A stretch of 64,000 nt of DNA from RHKX01 sp964497825 (lineage in GTDB: Bacteria > Actinomycetota > Thermoleophilia > Solirubrobacterales > 70-9): assembly GCA_964497825.1 (NCBI GenBank), contig CAZCFA010000003.1:1-64000 (forward strand). The letters are read 5' to 3'. The position numbers and the translations under genes are program-made. The notes beneath the pieces are model-generated. The model was not told the DNA's origin. It ran no database searches and saw only the letters and a list, made by a program, of their open reading frames with translations. Shown here one piece after another: positions 63,634 through 64,000 of the stretch (its first letter is position 1; each line of letters opens with the position of its first letter).

Positions 63634-64000
63634 TCAGGCGAACGGCGGCTCGCCCCTGGAGGCGCGCTCGGCCGCCCGCTCGATCCCGTCGCGGAAGTCG
63701 GGATGGCAGATCCGCGCCAGCTCGAGGCCGCGCTGGCGGACCGTCTTGCCCTCGAGCTCGGCGGCGCCGTACTCGGTGACGATCACATCGACCTGGTGGC
63801 GCGGGGTGGTGATCACCGCGCCGCGGTCGAAGCAGGGGACGATCCGCGAGCGCGTACGGCCGTCGATCGTCACGGTCGAGGGCAGGCAGAGCAGCGAGCG
63901 GTCCTCGAGCTCGAGCCCCGGGCCGGCGACGAAGTCCTCGTGGCCGCCGATCCCCGAGAACTGGCGGCCGTTGATCGTGTCGGCGACGACCTGGCCGTGG
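63634..64000 (-). CDS. Acetyl-CoA hydrolase/transferase family, C-terminal part (5' truncated by window edge)
   Basis: The minus-strand frame is open to the window edge. The visible residues include 'GGHEDFVAGPGLELEDRSLL' and 'CLPSTVTIDG', then 'SRIVPCFDRGAVITTPRHQV', 'IVTEYGAAELEGKTVRQRGL' and 'RICHPDFRDGI', which match the C-terminal domain of acetyl-CoA hydrolases and 4-hydroxybutyrate CoA-transferases (GxGGxxDF and EYGxAxLxGK motifs). The catalytic Glu lies in the missing N-terminal part. The enzyme exchanges or hydrolyses CoA thioesters. Confidence 0.9.
   Translation of the reverse strand, partial: HGQVVADTINGRQFSGIGGHEDFVAGPGLELEDRSLLCLPSTVTIDGRTRSRIVPCFDRGAVITTPRHQVDVIVTEYGAAELEGKTVRQRGLELARICHPDFRDGIERAAERASRGEPPFA

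Overview
The window is very GC-rich DNA with heavy GTG and TTG start use and dense gene packing. It carries actinobacterial gene families: a DUF222/HNH '13E12' nuclease, DUF2510 proteins, an Rpf-like transglycosylase behind a c-di-AMP riboswitch, RTX-repeat secreted proteins and a SigB/F-type sigma factor with an RsbW-like partner. This gene set and the many Ig-like secreted proteins point to a soil actinomycete, probably class Thermoleophilia (Solirubrobacterales). The taxonomic placement is inference. No tRNA, rRNA, CRISPR array, insertion sequence or prophage was recognised.

Layout. 0-1.3 kb: end of an anti-sigma-K (RskA) gene, a hemerythrin and a small membrane protein. 1.3-3.3 kb: a fluoride-resistance operon (two CrcB/Fluc halves plus a triple-DUF190 protein) behind a fluoride riboswitch. 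3.3-8.2 kb: a degenerate acylphosphatase/LigD-phosphoesterase fusion, hypotheticals, a lysozyme-like secreted protein and an SDR. 8.2-12.5 kb: cell-wall genes (c-di-AMP riboswitch plus Rpf-like protein, class A PBP) and a DEAD-box helicase with a structured leader. 12.6-17.4 kb: an MFS transporter with a fused C-terminal domain, the sigma/anti-sigma pair and msrB. 17.5-25.2 kb: Tat-exported amine oxidase, alcohol dehydrogenase/thioesterase, OsmC, NAPRTase-like enzyme, class A beta-lactamase-like protein and xseAB. 25.2-25.8 kb: no protein gene, but a promoter-driven, strongly structured candidate small RNA. 25.8-28 kb: MarR/MFS exporter. 28.4-36 kb: a sigma factor fused to a zinc-finger/membrane/proline-rich anchor, followed by a large Ig-like surface protein and a subtilase. 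36-46.9 kb: DUF2510 proteins, HNH nuclease, aminotransferase, FAD oxidoreductase, a secreted GH31 glycosidase with RTX repeats and small secreted or membrane proteins.

46.9-62.6 kb looks like one catabolic region for amines or quaternary ammonium compounds: phytoene-desaturase-like FAD oxidoreductase, class III (omega) aminotransferase, flavin amine oxidase, ADP-forming acyl-CoA synthetase, acyl-CoA dehydrogenase, Rieske oxygenase of the betaine/carnitine type, two TetR regulators and a complete PotDBCA-type ABC importer. The FAD oxidoreductase and the acyl-CoA dehydrogenase, 7 kb apart, share the palindrome TTGACTACAAAGTCAA at the -35 position of near-leaderless promoters, which suggests one regulon. 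A VapBC-type toxin-antitoxin pair with its own inverted-repeat operator lies inside the region. The window ends with an RTX-repeat secreted protein and the 3' part of an acetyl-CoA hydrolase/CoA-transferase gene.
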